Counted from the first letter of the stretch, positions 7,943 through 15,729 are shown. The stretch is DNA of 64,000 nucleotides from Proteiniclasticum ruminis (GCF_900115135.1 NZ_FOVK01000001.1:124001-188000); one strand, 5' to 3'. Translations and numbers: made by a program. The notes: generated by a model not told the origin, from the sequence alone.

Positions 7943-9967
7943 ATGAAAAAACTGCTGCTGTTACTGATGGGGGTATCACTCATTACTTTTTCCGGATGCT
8001 CAAAGGAAGAGCCCCACGATCCCATGGAGACTTTTTACGCATACCAGAGTGCCTTTGAGAATCAGGATTTTGAAACCATGTATGAACTGCTTGATGAAGA
8101 AAGCAGACGCAATCTGAACAAAGAAGAGTATGTGGAGCGCTATGAGAGCTTATATGAATCGGTTCCGCTGACGGACACGAAACTGGAACCACGTATGGAA
8201 ATCTTTGATATAGAAAAGAAATTGAAGACAGAGGATTCCATGAAAGTTCCCGTGAACCTGTCTATGAAGAAAGAGGACGAGAACATTACCTACAGTTTTG
8301 ATGCCACGCTGGTGAAAGAGGTAAATGAAGAAGAGAAGGCCTACTACAGAATAGCCTTCGATCCGCTACTTGTTTACCGGAACTATCAGCTCACCGACAC
8401 CATTGAAGTAGAGGAGAAGCTGCCAGAGAGGGGAGAGATCTTTGACCGCAACGGAAAAGGTCTTGCTGTAAATGGAGAACTGCTCTGGGTGGGTATGGTT
8501 CCTGGAAGAATCATCGATCATGAAGCCGCAGTATCAGCCCTCAGTGAAGCCCTGGGGCTTTCAGTGGAGCACATTGACAAAAGGCTGTCCCTGGATTGGG
8601 TGAAAGAAGACACCTTCGTGGACATGAAAAGAGTGTCTTATGAAGAGCTTGAGAAGTTCGAGTCCCTTCGTCTTCAGTATCCCGGCATCACTTATCGGGT
8701 CATCAAAGGACGCGTCTATCCTTATAAGGAGGCGGCAGCCCACCTGGTAGGGTATGTGGGTCTTGTAAGTCAGGAGGAATACGAACAGCTCAAACCAGAA
8801 GGATTCCCCATAGATACAAGAGTGGGGCGTTCAGGCCTGGAATCCCTTTACGAGGAAGAACTGAGAGGGGAAGTCTCCAGAAGCGTGCATATACTTGATG
8901 CCGCAGGGAAAGTGAAAGAAACACTGAAAGTCATGGGAGAAGCCAAAGGAAAGGATCTTCATCTTCATATCGATATCGATGCCCAGAGGGCTCTTTTGAA
9001 CGAACTGGGGGAAGACAGAGGAACGGCCAGCCTTGTAAACTACAAAACCGGAGAAGTTCTGGCCCTGGTGAACGCACCAAGCTACGACCCTAATGCCTTT
9101 GTGCTGGGACTCAGTCAGGAGGAATACAGCGCACTGCAGGAAGATCCGGACAAGCCACTGCTGAACCGATACACAAGACTGTATGTGCCCGGTTCAGTGG
9201 TGAAGCCTCTTACAGCAGCCATTGCTCTGGAAACCCAAGGCTTTGACCCGGATGACACCATTTCAGGCACTGGAGACACCTGGCAGAAGGACAGTTCCTG
9301 GGGCAGTTACAGCGTCCGACGGATCCAGTCTCCTGGAATTCCCATTGATCTTAGAAAAGCCATGATTTACTCAGACAACATCTATTTTGCACAGACCGCG
9401 CTGAAGATTGGTGAAGAAAATCTCATCAAGGGTCTTGAACGCTTCGGCATTGGAGATGAAGACTCCACAGGTCTTGGGTTCATGACGTCCCAGATTTCCA
9501 ATGACGGCACTCTTTCATCGGAAATCAGACTGGCGGATACCGGATACGGGCAAGGGCAAATGCTCTTTCATGCCCTGACGCTTCCAAGAGCGTACACCGC
9601 CATTGCCGACGGGGGACTTTTGAAAGAGCTGATGATTGTCAACGAAGAAAGAAGACCCAAAGAAACCACGGTCATCACGGAAGCTACTGCAGATACCGTA
9701 CGGTCTTATATGCGGGATGTCATTGTGCAGCCAGAGGGTTCAGGCCATCAGGCGAATTTACCAGGAAGAGTTCTTTCTGGTAAGACAGGAACAGCAGAAG
9801 TGGGCAGTGGAGACACCTATCTCACCTTAGGCTGGTTCTCTGTCATAGAAGAGTCGGAGAGCAGCCCCTATATCACCACCATGATGGTGGAAGATATGAA
9901 AGACCGCGGACTCAGCGGTTATGTGGTGGAAAAGGTGAAGCGTTTCATCACAACCTACGGACAATAG
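7943..9967 (+). CDS. Penicillin-binding transpeptidase lipoprotein, MecA/PBP3-like (class B)
   Basis: 674 residues from ATG 7943, which has GGAGG at 7931-7935; the earlier in-frame ATG 7916 has no ribosome site. Residues 1-20 are a lipoprotein signal ending TFSGC, so it is anchored outside the membrane. An NTF2-like MecA_N domain follows (about 27-140), then a dimerisation domain, then the transpeptidase with SxxK (GSVVKP, about 417), SxN (YSDN, about 476) and KTGT (about 613). All catalytic motifs are present. It should cross-link peptidoglycan with low beta-lactam affinity, as MecA-like PBPs do; affinity itself cannot be judged from sequence. Confidence 0.93.
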   Translation: MKKLLLLLMGVSLITFSGCSKEEPHDPMETFYAYQSAFENQDFETMYELLDEESRRNLNKEEYVERYESLYESVPLTDTKLEPRMEIFDIEKKLKTEDSMKVPVNLSMKKEDENITYSFDATLVKEVNEEEKAYYRIAFDPLLVYRNYQLTDTIEVEEKLPERGEIFDRNGKGLAVNGELLWVGMVPGRIIDHEAAVSALSEALGLSVEHIDKRLSLDWVKEDTFVDMKRVSYEELEKFESLRLQYPGITYRVIKGRVYPYKEAAAHLVGYVGLVSQEEYEQLKPEGFPIDTRVGRSGLESLYEEELRGEVSRSVHILDAAGKVKETLKVMGEAKGKDLHLHIDIDAQRALLNELGEDRGTASLVNYKTGEVLALVNAPSYDPNAFVLGLSQEEYSALQEDPDKPLLNRYTRLYVPGSVVKPLTAAIALETQGFDPDDTISGTGDTWQKDSSWGSYSVRRIQSPGIPIDLRKAMIYSDNIYFAQTALKIGEENLIKGLERFGIGDEDSTGLGFMTSQISNDGTLSSEIRLADTGYGQGQMLFHALTLPRAYTAIADGGLLKELMIVNEERRPKETTVITEATADTVRSYMRDVIVQPEGSGHQANLPGRVLSGKTGTAEVGSGDTYLTLGWFSVIEESESSPYITTMMVEDMKDRGLSGYVVEKVKRFITTYGQ

Positions 9968-10001
9968 AGGAGTATTACGTACTTCGGAAAACAGCATAGA
10001 A

Positions 10002-10048
10002 AAGAACGGATGCGAACCCTTTGGGCTCTATGCATCCGTTCTTCTTTT
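10002..10048 (+). terminator. Terminator after PBP gene
   Basis: A twelve-base perfect stem AAGAACGGATGC / GCATCCGTTCTT, whose loop also contains a short CCC/GGG pairing, followed by CTTTT. Confidence 0.88.
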
Positions 10049-10080
10049 AAGGAGTTTTGCGAGGCAAATTCATTTTTTCA

Positions 10081-10210
10081 AGACAGTGCTAGGATGGCAT
10101 TCACTACTCAATCTGCTTTATAAACCGTAAAGCCATTGATTAGAGAAGAGGCCATCCTAGCGGAGTCTGGTTGGTTGGTGTACTTATGATGGTACACTCC
10201 TTTCTTTTTT
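10081..10210 (+). ncRNA. Candidate structured small RNA with its own terminator
   Basis: Five nested pairings stack in order: AGAC/GTCT (10081-10084 with 10165-10168), GCTAGGATGGC/GCCATCCTAGC (10088-10098 with 10151-10161), CTCAATC/GATTAGAG, and GCTTTA/TAAAGC closing a 7-base loop. Symmetric internal loops lie between them. Nine bases later GTGTAC/GTACAC (10178-10197) is followed by a T-rich tract to 10210, a plus-strand terminator. No ORF of note fits. It is not one I recognise. An alternative is decayed mobile-element DNA read on the minus strand. No clear promoter was identified; the 5' end is unknown. Confidence 0.5.
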
Positions 10211-10297
10211 GGTATAACTTAACTGTTTCTTGTCTAACCACGATACCTTTCACGTATCTTCTTATAGACTCGAGACTCTGCAATTAAGCTACCCAGC

Positions 10298-10386
10298 GAA
10301 TCCTTCGATGCTTGATCTTTTGAAATAAAGTTCTTTACGCTTTATCTCTTCAAGAGGTGGAATGGAAAGATTCTCGAAGCTGATTC
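10298..10386. other. Second structured segment of the 10.0-10.6 kb gene-free region
   Basis: Long-range arms GAATC-c-TTCGA (10298-10308) and TCGAA-gct-GATTC (10374-10386) enclose an inner hairpin CTTTTGAA + ATAAAG / CTTTAT + TTCAAGAG. With the preceding candidate RNA this makes most of the stretch between the PBP terminator and the CAP gene foldable. Bases 10211-10297 show nothing I can name. Minus-strand frames through here are broken by stops. Confidence 0.35.
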
Positions 10387-10454
10387 TCTTAGATGGACTA
10401 TGGTCTGTATAAAAGGGGAATCCTCTTCGTACTCTTATTCTATCTGCAGAAGCT

Positions 10455-10506
10455 CAATTTCTCAAACCCGAAATTGAACCGTGAAAGACGATTATGGGTC
10501 AATTTC
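10455..10506 (+). promoter_or_regulatory. Two mutually exclusive hairpins in the leader of the CAP gene
   Basis: GAAATTG at 10470-10476 can pair backward with CAATTTC (10455-10461, 8-base loop) or, as part of GAAATTGAACC (10470-10480), forward with GGGTCAATTTC (10496-10506, one mismatch). The two folds cannot coexist, a switch-like arrangement. There is no T tract after either, so any control would not be a classic terminator. Confidence 0.35.
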
Positions 10507-10635
10507 GTTCTCCTCTTTCAAATTACCTTAATTTTCTCACAATTTCATTTTGCTGGTGGAGCCACTGAAAATATCTGGTTCTTCATGGATTTTTCAGAAT
10601 TGTGGTTTATACTGAAAAAAAGTGGAGGTGGTACC

Positions 10636-11412
10636 ATGGGCAAGAACCGCAAAAAACTCAGCCTGCTCTCACTGCTCTTTATGAGCCTCTTTCTGATGTC
10701 CTGCGGCACCACACTGGAAGAACCCCTGGAGAAATTCGAGGAGTTTGTGGATGAGGCAGAAAGTAAGGTGGAGGAGTTCTTTAAGGATCTCAGTGAGGAT
10801 GTGAGAAACTGGACAGAAACTTTACCAGATTCCATCCGAAAATATCTGCCTGAACCCATGAGAGAGGAAGAAGATTCAGAAAATCAGGGGACTTCTTCTC
10901 CCTTGGACAGCTATGCAAGCCGAAGGATTGAAGAAGCTTTCCTAAGTCTTCCAGACACCTATGAGTATTCTTTTGATGCAGGTGCTGAAATGGAGATTTT
11001 TGCTCTGCTCAATGCCTACAGAAAAGAAAAGGGCTTATATGAAATGGCCTATCGGGAAGATCTTCATCAGACGGCACGATACAAATCCCTGGCCATGCTC
11101 CAGCATGATTATTTCAGCCACGACAATCCCAATTTCGGTGGGAAGCCCTTTGATGATCTTCTTTGGAATCAGTTGGGACTGAAGTACAACAGCATAGCAG
11201 AAAACCTTGCTTTCATCTCCACCTCCTCAGGCTTCGCCTCTTTGGAAGCGGTGGAACTGTTCACCGGGTGGCAGAACTCGGAAGCGCACAACCGTCAGAT
11301 GCTCACAACGCTTCATAATTATGTGGGGATCGGTGTAGTGAGAACCCGAAGAGGGGGGCCCTATTATAAAGGCTATCAGGTTCTCTTAGGCACCCAGCAT
11401 TTTGGACACTGA
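10636..11412 (+). CDS. CAP/SCP-domain (YkwD-like) lipoprotein
   Basis: 258 residues from ATG 10636, which has GGAGGTGG at 10624-10631. The frame stays open upstream to 10393 but that part has no ribosome site and falls in the structured leader. Residues 1-23 form a lipoprotein signal ending FLMSC. An acidic, helical linker follows (about 24-105), then a CAP domain (about 115-258) with FSHDNP, AENLAF and SEAHNRQML, the usual bacterial CAP signatures. These are secreted, surface-anchored proteins of mostly unknown biochemistry, often tied to sporulation or the envelope. Followed by the hairpin at 11469-11500. Confidence 0.9.
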   Translation: MGKNRKKLSLLSLLFMSLFLMSCGTTLEEPLEKFEEFVDEAESKVEEFFKDLSEDVRNWTETLPDSIRKYLPEPMREEEDSENQGTSSPLDSYASRRIEEAFLSLPDTYEYSFDAGAEMEIFALLNAYRKEKGLYEMAYREDLHQTARYKSLAMLQHDYFSHDNPNFGGKPFDDLLWNQLGLKYNSIAENLAFISTSSGFASLEAVELFTGWQNSEAHNRQMLTTLHNYVGIGVVRTRRGGPYYKGYQVLLGTQHFGH

Positions 11413-11468
11413 CCTAAAGTTGGCAGTAATAGCGATTCTCATTTCATAATGGTTTTCTTTATTGAGTC

Positions 11469-11500
11469 CCATCAGAAAACAAGTATTTTCCTTCTGATGG
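11469..11500. repeat. 9-bp perfect inverted repeat before the 11551 gene
   Basis: CCATCAGAA and TTCTGATGG are separated by 14 bases. The right arm ends 7 bases before the extended -10 at 11507, so it covers the -35 region; it could be an operator, or a weak terminator for the CAP gene, although no T run follows. Confidence 0.5.
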
Positions 11501-11506
11501 AAAATA

Positions 11507-11515
11507 TGATATACT
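11507..11515 (+). promoter_or_regulatory. Extended -10 promoter
   Basis: TGATATACT is a TGn-extended -10 box about 36 bases before ATG 11551. No good -35 is visible. Confidence 0.5.
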
Positions 11516-11550
11516 AATTGAGTTGTAAAGAAGTTATGAAGGAATGAATT

Positions 11551-12255
11551 ATGAAACTAGCAGACAAAAGCATAAAACAAGTTCGGTATCTACTGATTCC
11601 GATTTTTATCCTATTAAGTATTTTCCTCTATTTCTATATGGATTATTTCTTTGAGACCGGTGTGGACTATTATGGTCATTATCTCAGTGAGATGGAAAAA
11701 CCAACCGGGGAGAAAGAACAGAGCTTTGAAGGGAAAGTAGAAAACGAGAATATGACATTGAAACTGATTCCGCTGTCAGGAGATGATACCTTTATTGAAC
11801 TCACAGGAGAGGAGTTCACTTCTGAGTATCTCCTGGAGGGCGCCCATACGGACGAGTCCTTCAGGCTTTTCGATGGGAGCAACCATCTTCTTTTAAGTGG
11901 GATCCTTGAAAATGACGGGATCATCACAGAAAAAGGTGAAACCATCAATGCGTTCACTTATATGCCCTTGGCTGTGGAACCTTATGGTATAGAGAAACCA
12001 GACCCTGTTCTTATGGTGCTCATTGCTTCCGGCTTACGGGAAAGAAGTCGAGGTACTGTACCTGTTCTCTTCCTTGGTGGCCTTATACTGCTCTCCCTTT
12101 TCATCGACATCGCTTTTCCGGATTTTTTCTTCCGGCTGAAGAACCTCAAGTGGAGAGGAGCAATTGAAGTTCCACCGCTTTATAGATCCATGCAGAAACT
12201 GTCCTGGATTTTAGGTCCGTTTTTGCTCATGGCTTTTCTTTACTTTTCCATCTAG
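11551..12255 (+). CDS. Membrane protein of unknown function
   Basis: 234 residues, ATG 11551 after AAGGAATG. There is one N-terminal membrane segment (about 13-31), an acidic extracytoplasmic region (about 45-155) and two C-terminal hydrophobic segments (about 172-192 and 212-233). I recognise no family motif. It is monocistronic, with its own promoter and a terminator overlapping its stop codon. It is probably a small envelope protein; no function is offered. Confidence 0.75.
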   Translation: MKLADKSIKQVRYLLIPIFILLSIFLYFYMDYFFETGVDYYGHYLSEMEKPTGEKEQSFEGKVENENMTLKLIPLSGDDTFIELTGEEFTSEYLLEGAHTDESFRLFDGSNHLLLSGILENDGIITEKGETINAFTYMPLAVEPYGIEKPDPVLMVLIASGLRERSRGTVPVLFLGGLILLSLFIDIAFPDFFFRLKNLKWRGAIEVPPLYRSMQKLSWILGPFLLMAFLYFSI

Positions 12256-12277
12256 ACCCGAATAAGGGTCTTTTTTT
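12254..12277 (+). terminator. Terminator overlapping the stop of the 11551 gene
   Basis: AGACCC / GGGTCT with a GAATAA-type loop followed by seven T. Confidence 0.9.
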
Positions 12278-12322
12278 GTACCTTGAAGCTGGTTATTTTG
12301 TAAAAAGAAAGAAAAAAAGGGA

Positions 12323-12353
12323 TTGACATTCACGTTGCGTAAAGGTTTATGAT
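12323..12353 (+). promoter_or_regulatory. MerR-type promoter with 19-base spacer
   Basis: TTGACA (12323-12328) and TATGAT (12348-12353) are 19 bases apart, the overlong spacer that MerR activators untwist. The spacer holds CACGTTGCGTAAAGG, which resembles TipA-type operators. Its position before the MerR gene implies autoregulation. Confidence 0.8.
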
Positions 12354-12373
12354 ACAGATAAGGAGGATACACT

Positions 12374-13135
12374 ATGGAATACAGCATCAATGAAGTGGCC
12401 AGAATGTCTGGCATCAGTACACGTACGCTGCGCTATTATGACGAGATCGGTCTGCTTCTGCCGCTGAAAGTCAGATCCAATGGATATCGGATTTATGGAA
12501 AAAATGAAATCAATACCCTGCAGCAGATTCTCTTTTACAGAGAACTGGAACTCCCTTTGGAGGAAATCCGAAAACTTCTTGTGGATGAAGGGTTTGACCG
12601 GCAGGAGGCACTTCGTAGCCATTATGAGAAACTGCTTCAGAAAAGGCATCAGATCGATCTGCTGCTGGAGAATCTCAGACTAAGTTTAGAAGAAGAGAAA
12701 GGAAGGATCAGAATGAAAGACAAAGATAAGTTTCAAGGGTTCAAAGAAAAAAAGCTAAAGGAAAATGAGGAAAAATATGGCAAGGAAATCCGTGAAAAAT
12801 ACGGAGAAGACATGGTGGAAAAGTCCAATGCCAAATATATGGGACAATCAAAAGAGCAGTACGAAAAAGCAGAAAGCCTGTCTTTAGAAATTCTTGAGAA
12901 ACTGAAGACCTTAACTGGAACGGTCCCTGCGGATTCAGTAGAAGGCAAAAATCTGGCAGAGCTTCATAAAGAATGGCTCATGCTGTACTGGCCGGTGTAT
13001 GACAAAGAAGCCCATCGTGGCCTGGGGGATATGTATGTGGAAGATGAGCGGTTCAAAGCCTTTTACGATACTTCAGTAGAAGGGGCTGCGGCATTTCTTC
13101 GGGACTGTATCTATGCCTATACTAAAAAAGATTAA
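12374..13135 (+). CDS. MerR-family regulator with TipAS antibiotic-binding domain
   Basis: 253 residues, ATG 12374 after AAGGAGG. Residues 1-70 are the MerR winged helix (YSINEVARMSGISTRTLRYYDEIGLL), then the dimerisation coiled coil (about 75-118). Residues 119-253 match the TipAS fold (EKYGEDMVEKSNAKY, HKEWLMLYWPVYDKEAHRGLG) that in TipAL/Mta-like proteins binds thiopeptides or other drugs and triggers activation. No drug transporter is adjacent, so its target besides itself is unknown. Its own promoter has the diagnostic 19-base spacer. Confidence 0.93.
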   Translation: MEYSINEVARMSGISTRTLRYYDEIGLLLPLKVRSNGYRIYGKNEINTLQQILFYRELELPLEEIRKLLVDEGFDRQEALRSHYEKLLQKRHQIDLLLENLRLSLEEEKGRIRMKDKDKFQGFKEKKLKENEEKYGKEIREKYGEDMVEKSNAKYMGQSKEQYEKAESLSLEILEKLKTLTGTVPADSVEGKNLAELHKEWLMLYWPVYDKEAHRGLGDMYVEDERFKAFYDTSVEGAAAFLRDCIYAYTKKD

Positions 13136-13223
13136 AAAACCGTTTACATAAATTTCAGTATGAGTCCTTTCCTCTGTGCTACAGTATAGGCAATACAATA
13201 TAATCTGGAAAGGAGATGCCAAC

Positions 13224-13493
13224 ATGGATGAAAAACTGAAAGATCAGGAAGTGCTGGGAGAACGTTGGGAAGACTTGAAGAACAGAGATCCGAAGAACAC
13301 AAGCCAGGAGATAAAGCTTCTGAAGAAAAAAATCAAATATCTGAAAGAAAAAGTTCAGTCCTATGAGGATGAGCTGGCGGTTCTGGAAGGCGGATATGCT
13401 GTAAAAGAAAGATACACCGTTCGAGAAGAAGGTATGGACCATTTGGCGGAACTCTCCAATACCGTTGGAGATGACCATACAAGAAAGTTCTAG
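13224..13493 (+). CDS. Small coiled-coil protein, unknown function
   Basis: 89 residues from ATG 13224, preceded by AAAGGAGAT; the open frame back to 13176 lacks a ribosome site. It is charged and helical, with a predicted coiled coil (KLLKKKIKYLKEKVQSYEDEL, about residues 31-51) and no membrane segment or cysteine. It lies downstream of the MerR gene but probably has its own promoter in 13140-13200. Not recognised. Confidence 0.65.
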   Translation: MDEKLKDQEVLGERWEDLKNRDPKNTSQEIKLLKKKIKYLKEKVQSYEDELAVLEGGYAVKERYTVREEGMDHLAELSNTVGDDHTRKF

Positions 13494-13508
13494 CTTCATA
13501 AAGATCAA

Positions 13509-13548
13509 AAGCAGAGAATCTTCCTAAAAGAAGGTCCGTCTGCTTTTT
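13509..13548 (+). terminator. Terminator
   Basis: AAGCAGA / TCTGCTT stem with an inner CTTC/GAAG pairing, followed by T residues. Confidence 0.8.
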
Positions 13549-13611
13549 GCTTTGTTTGGTGCATGTTTATGGATCCTATGATCAAAAGGGATAGACGCTC
13601 ATCAGGAGTTC

Positions 13612-13641
13612 ATTGACAAGAAGTGTCAATTATGGCATACT
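13612..13641 (+). promoter_or_regulatory. Promoter with overlapping dyad operator before the DUF454 gene
   Basis: TTGACA (13613-13618) and CATACT (13636-13641) are 17 bases apart. The -35 is also the left arm of a perfect dyad ATTGACA-agaag-TGTCAAT (13612-13630), placed where a repressor would block polymerase. Confidence 0.65.
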
Positions 13642-13687
13642 TTTTTTCAGTAATTATTGTTTTAATCTGCATGAAGGAGGATACTTT

Positions 13688-14077
13688 TTGAAAATACTCT
13701 ATATTGTTTTAGGGTTCCTGTTTTTTGGTCTGGGTGCCATTGGTGCTCTTGTGCCGGTTTTACCCACAACACCGTTTCTTCTTCTGGCCTCCTTTTTCTT
13801 TGCCAAAGGATCAGATCGTTTCAACCGCTGGTTCATGAATACCAGCCTATATAAGAATCATCTGGAGTCTTTTTATGAAAGCCGCTCCATGACACGAAAA
13901 ACAAAGGTTTCACTGTTAACCTTCGCCACGTCTATGATGCTTTTGTCTCTTTACTTTATGCCAAGCATCTACGGTAAAATTTTTATGATCTGTATGATTC
14001 TGTTTCTTCATTACTATTTTCACTTCAGAATCAGGACCATCAGAGAAACCTCATCCGAACCATCAGGACGCCTGTAA
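13688..14077 (+). CDS. DUF454 (YbaN-like) inner-membrane protein
   Basis: 129 residues from TTG 13688, with AAGGAGG at 13674-13680; the upstream open frame to 13613 overlaps the promoter and is not coding. Four hydrophobic segments are visible, with the family signature LVPVLPTTPFLLLASFFFAKGS near residues 23-44 and the RFNRWFMNTSLYKNHL stretch. The family is a small conserved membrane protein of unknown activity; in some bacteria it neighbours haem uptake or hemY-like genes, not so here. Monocistronic with its terminator overlapping the stop. Confidence 0.88.
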   Translation: MKILYIVLGFLFFGLGAIGALVPVLPTTPFLLLASFFFAKGSDRFNRWFMNTSLYKNHLESFYESRSMTRKTKVSLLTFATSMMLLSLYFMPSIYGKIFMICMILFLHYYFHFRIRTIRETSSEPSGRL

Positions 14078-14095
14078 CCGAGGCGTCTTTTTTTT
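14067..14095 (+). terminator. Terminator overlapping the end of the DUF454 gene
   Basis: GACGCCT / AGGCGTC stem followed by eight T. Confidence 0.92.
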
Positions 14096-14176
14096 GGCCT
14101 GGATTCCTGTATAATAGGTACAATAGACCTCCATAAGACTAGACCGGAAACTTGGAAAATAAGGGGAGATACAACT

Positions 14177-15472
14177 GTGATTCAAAAAACAAATCCATAT
14201 AAAATCATGAACATTCTCATTCTATCTGTACTTTGTCTGGTGCCGCTCTGTACGGTACCGGTGAATGGAAAATTAGAGACCATGTGGCCAAAGCTGATTC
14301 TACTGGCCTTTTTATCTGTTTTCTTTCTATACCTCTATATCAGAAACAGAGAGGAACTGCATCTCATAGAATGGGAAAGGGAAAACTTCTATCTTGCAGC
14401 CTATGTCCTGCTGGCGGGTATTGCAACCCTTTTGTCCATCAGTCCTTACATTTCATTTTGGGGATCTTCCTATCGCCATGACGGATTCCTGGCATTGATT
14501 CTTTATGTGTTTGCCTATCTCATGGCACGAAATGCCAAGGGCATCCAGCGGTATTTTTTTCAGGCGCTCACTGTGACTTCAGTACTCGTCTCAATCTTTG
14601 CAATCCTTCAGTTTTATGAGATGGATCCAGTGCCCCGCAATCTGTATCACATGGACTGGGTGGGGCTCGCATTTTCTACCATGGGAAATCCGAACTTTCT
14701 TGGATCTTACCTGACGCTGTCTTTACCAGTACCACTTTATCTTTACTTCTATAAAGAGAAGAAAATTGGGCTTTTGGCCTATATGATCATTTTTCTGGCT
14801 CTACTTGCCACAAGAACCCGGGGTGCCTGGATCGGCAGCTTCATCGGACTTCTGTCCTTTCTCTTCTATCATTGGCGGGCCTATGGGTTTCAGAAAAAAG
14901 AGATCCGAAGAGTCCTCACGGTTATTGCGGCTTCCTTCGGAGTCCTTGGATTTTTTATGCTCACTTCTGGAGACACCTTTCTCACCCGTTTTCTCTCCAT
15001 CTTTCTGGACTTCTCCAAGATTGTGCGTCAGGAAGAAGGGGCTGAACTGGGCGGTTCTTTCCGAGTATATCTATGGGGGAAATCCATCGAACTGATCCGC
15101 ATGAAACCGATCATCGGTCATGGCCTTGACACCATGTATCTAGCCATGAATGAAAATTTCAGACCACAGATCATTTATGATTTCGGCCATTATAAGAACT
15201 GGGATAAAGCCCACAATGAGTATCTCAATATTGCCGTTTCCTCCGGAATTCCATCTCTACTCTTTTACCTGGCTTTCTTGAGAAGGACCCTTAAGAAAGG
15301 CTATGGAAAACTGAAGACCCATCCTGCCTATGTTCCAGTCATGGCCTCAGTCACCGGATATCTGGTCCAGGCTCTCTTCAACATTCAAGTGGTGATGGTA
15401 TATTATGTTTTCCTGGCATTTATCGGGCTCTTGTCCGCGAAAGAAGCTTTCAAAGAAGAATACAAAGCGTAG
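14177..15472 (+). CDS. O-antigen ligase / Wzy-polymerase family membrane protein
   Basis: 431 residues, GTG 14177 after AAGGGGAG. About ten to twelve membrane segments are present. The Wzy_C features are visible: TRTRGAWIG in the centre, a long extracytoplasmic loop, and HNEYLNIAVSSG in the C-terminal half with the conserved His. Enzymes of this family transfer or polymerise undecaprenyl-linked glycans at the outer face of the membrane; Gram-positive members may ligate polysaccharide or glycosylate proteins. No glycosyltransferase cluster surrounds it, so the acceptor is unknown. Confidence 0.88.
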   Translation: MIQKTNPYKIMNILILSVLCLVPLCTVPVNGKLETMWPKLILLAFLSVFFLYLYIRNREELHLIEWERENFYLAAYVLLAGIATLLSISPYISFWGSSYRHDGFLALILYVFAYLMARNAKGIQRYFFQALTVTSVLVSIFAILQFYEMDPVPRNLYHMDWVGLAFSTMGNPNFLGSYLTLSLPVPLYLYFYKEKKIGLLAYMIIFLALLATRTRGAWIGSFIGLLSFLFYHWRAYGFQKKEIRRVLTVIAASFGVLGFFMLTSGDTFLTRFLSIFLDFSKIVRQEEGAELGGSFRVYLWGKSIELIRMKPIIGHGLDTMYLAMNENFRPQIIYDFGHYKNWDKAHNEYLNIAVSSGIPSLLFYLAFLRRTLKKGYGKLKTHPAYVPVMASVTGYLVQALFNIQVVMVYYVFLAFIGLLSAKEAFKEEYKA

Positions 15473-15498
15473 ATCCTTCATGAGAATCCACGCATTTC

Positions 15499-15523
15499 AA
15501 AACACCCTCGGGTGTTTTTTTTT
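15499..15523 (+). terminator. Terminator after the Wzy_C gene
   Basis: AAACACCC / GGGTGTTT with almost no loop, followed by nine T. Confidence 0.88.
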
Positions 15524-15712
15524 GCTTCCTTCGGAAAACTTATGGGAATCAGCTGATCAGGCCATGAAAACCTCCTCTGTAATTCTTATAAAATCTTTAA
15601 AATCTGAATTTATATAAATTGCAGCAAATAATAGATATATAGAGATAATTGAAGAAAAAGAGTGATAAATTCACTATAAATGGGTTCGATTGGTGGGTTG
15701 AAATAGGTATAT

Positions 15713-15729
15713 AGTTTGAAAGTCAAATA
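15713..15729 (+). promoter_or_regulatory. FabT-like operator before fabH
   Basis: The dyad TTTGA-aag-TCAAA (15715-15727) matches the core of the FabT box known from streptococcal fab operons. It lies 35 bases before the fabH GTG and abuts a possible -10, TATATA at 15708-15713. A second dyad, AGTGA-taaat-TCACT at 15661-15675, lies upstream. No fabT gene is in the window. Confidence 0.6.

Noticed and set aside
10150-10392. Minus-strand transposase remnant
   Set aside because: Some frames give basic protein-like stretches but all are interrupted by stops, and I could not match them to a known transposase family; kept only as an alternative explanation of the RNA candidate.
10393-10635. N-terminal extension of the CAP lipoprotein frame
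   Set aside because: It would place 81 residues before a clear lipoprotein signal, has no ribosome site, and overlaps the hairpin region; ATG 10636 has GGAGGTGG.
15681-15695. GGTTCGATT resembling a tRNA T-loop
   Set aside because: No acceptor, anticodon or D-arm can be built around it.
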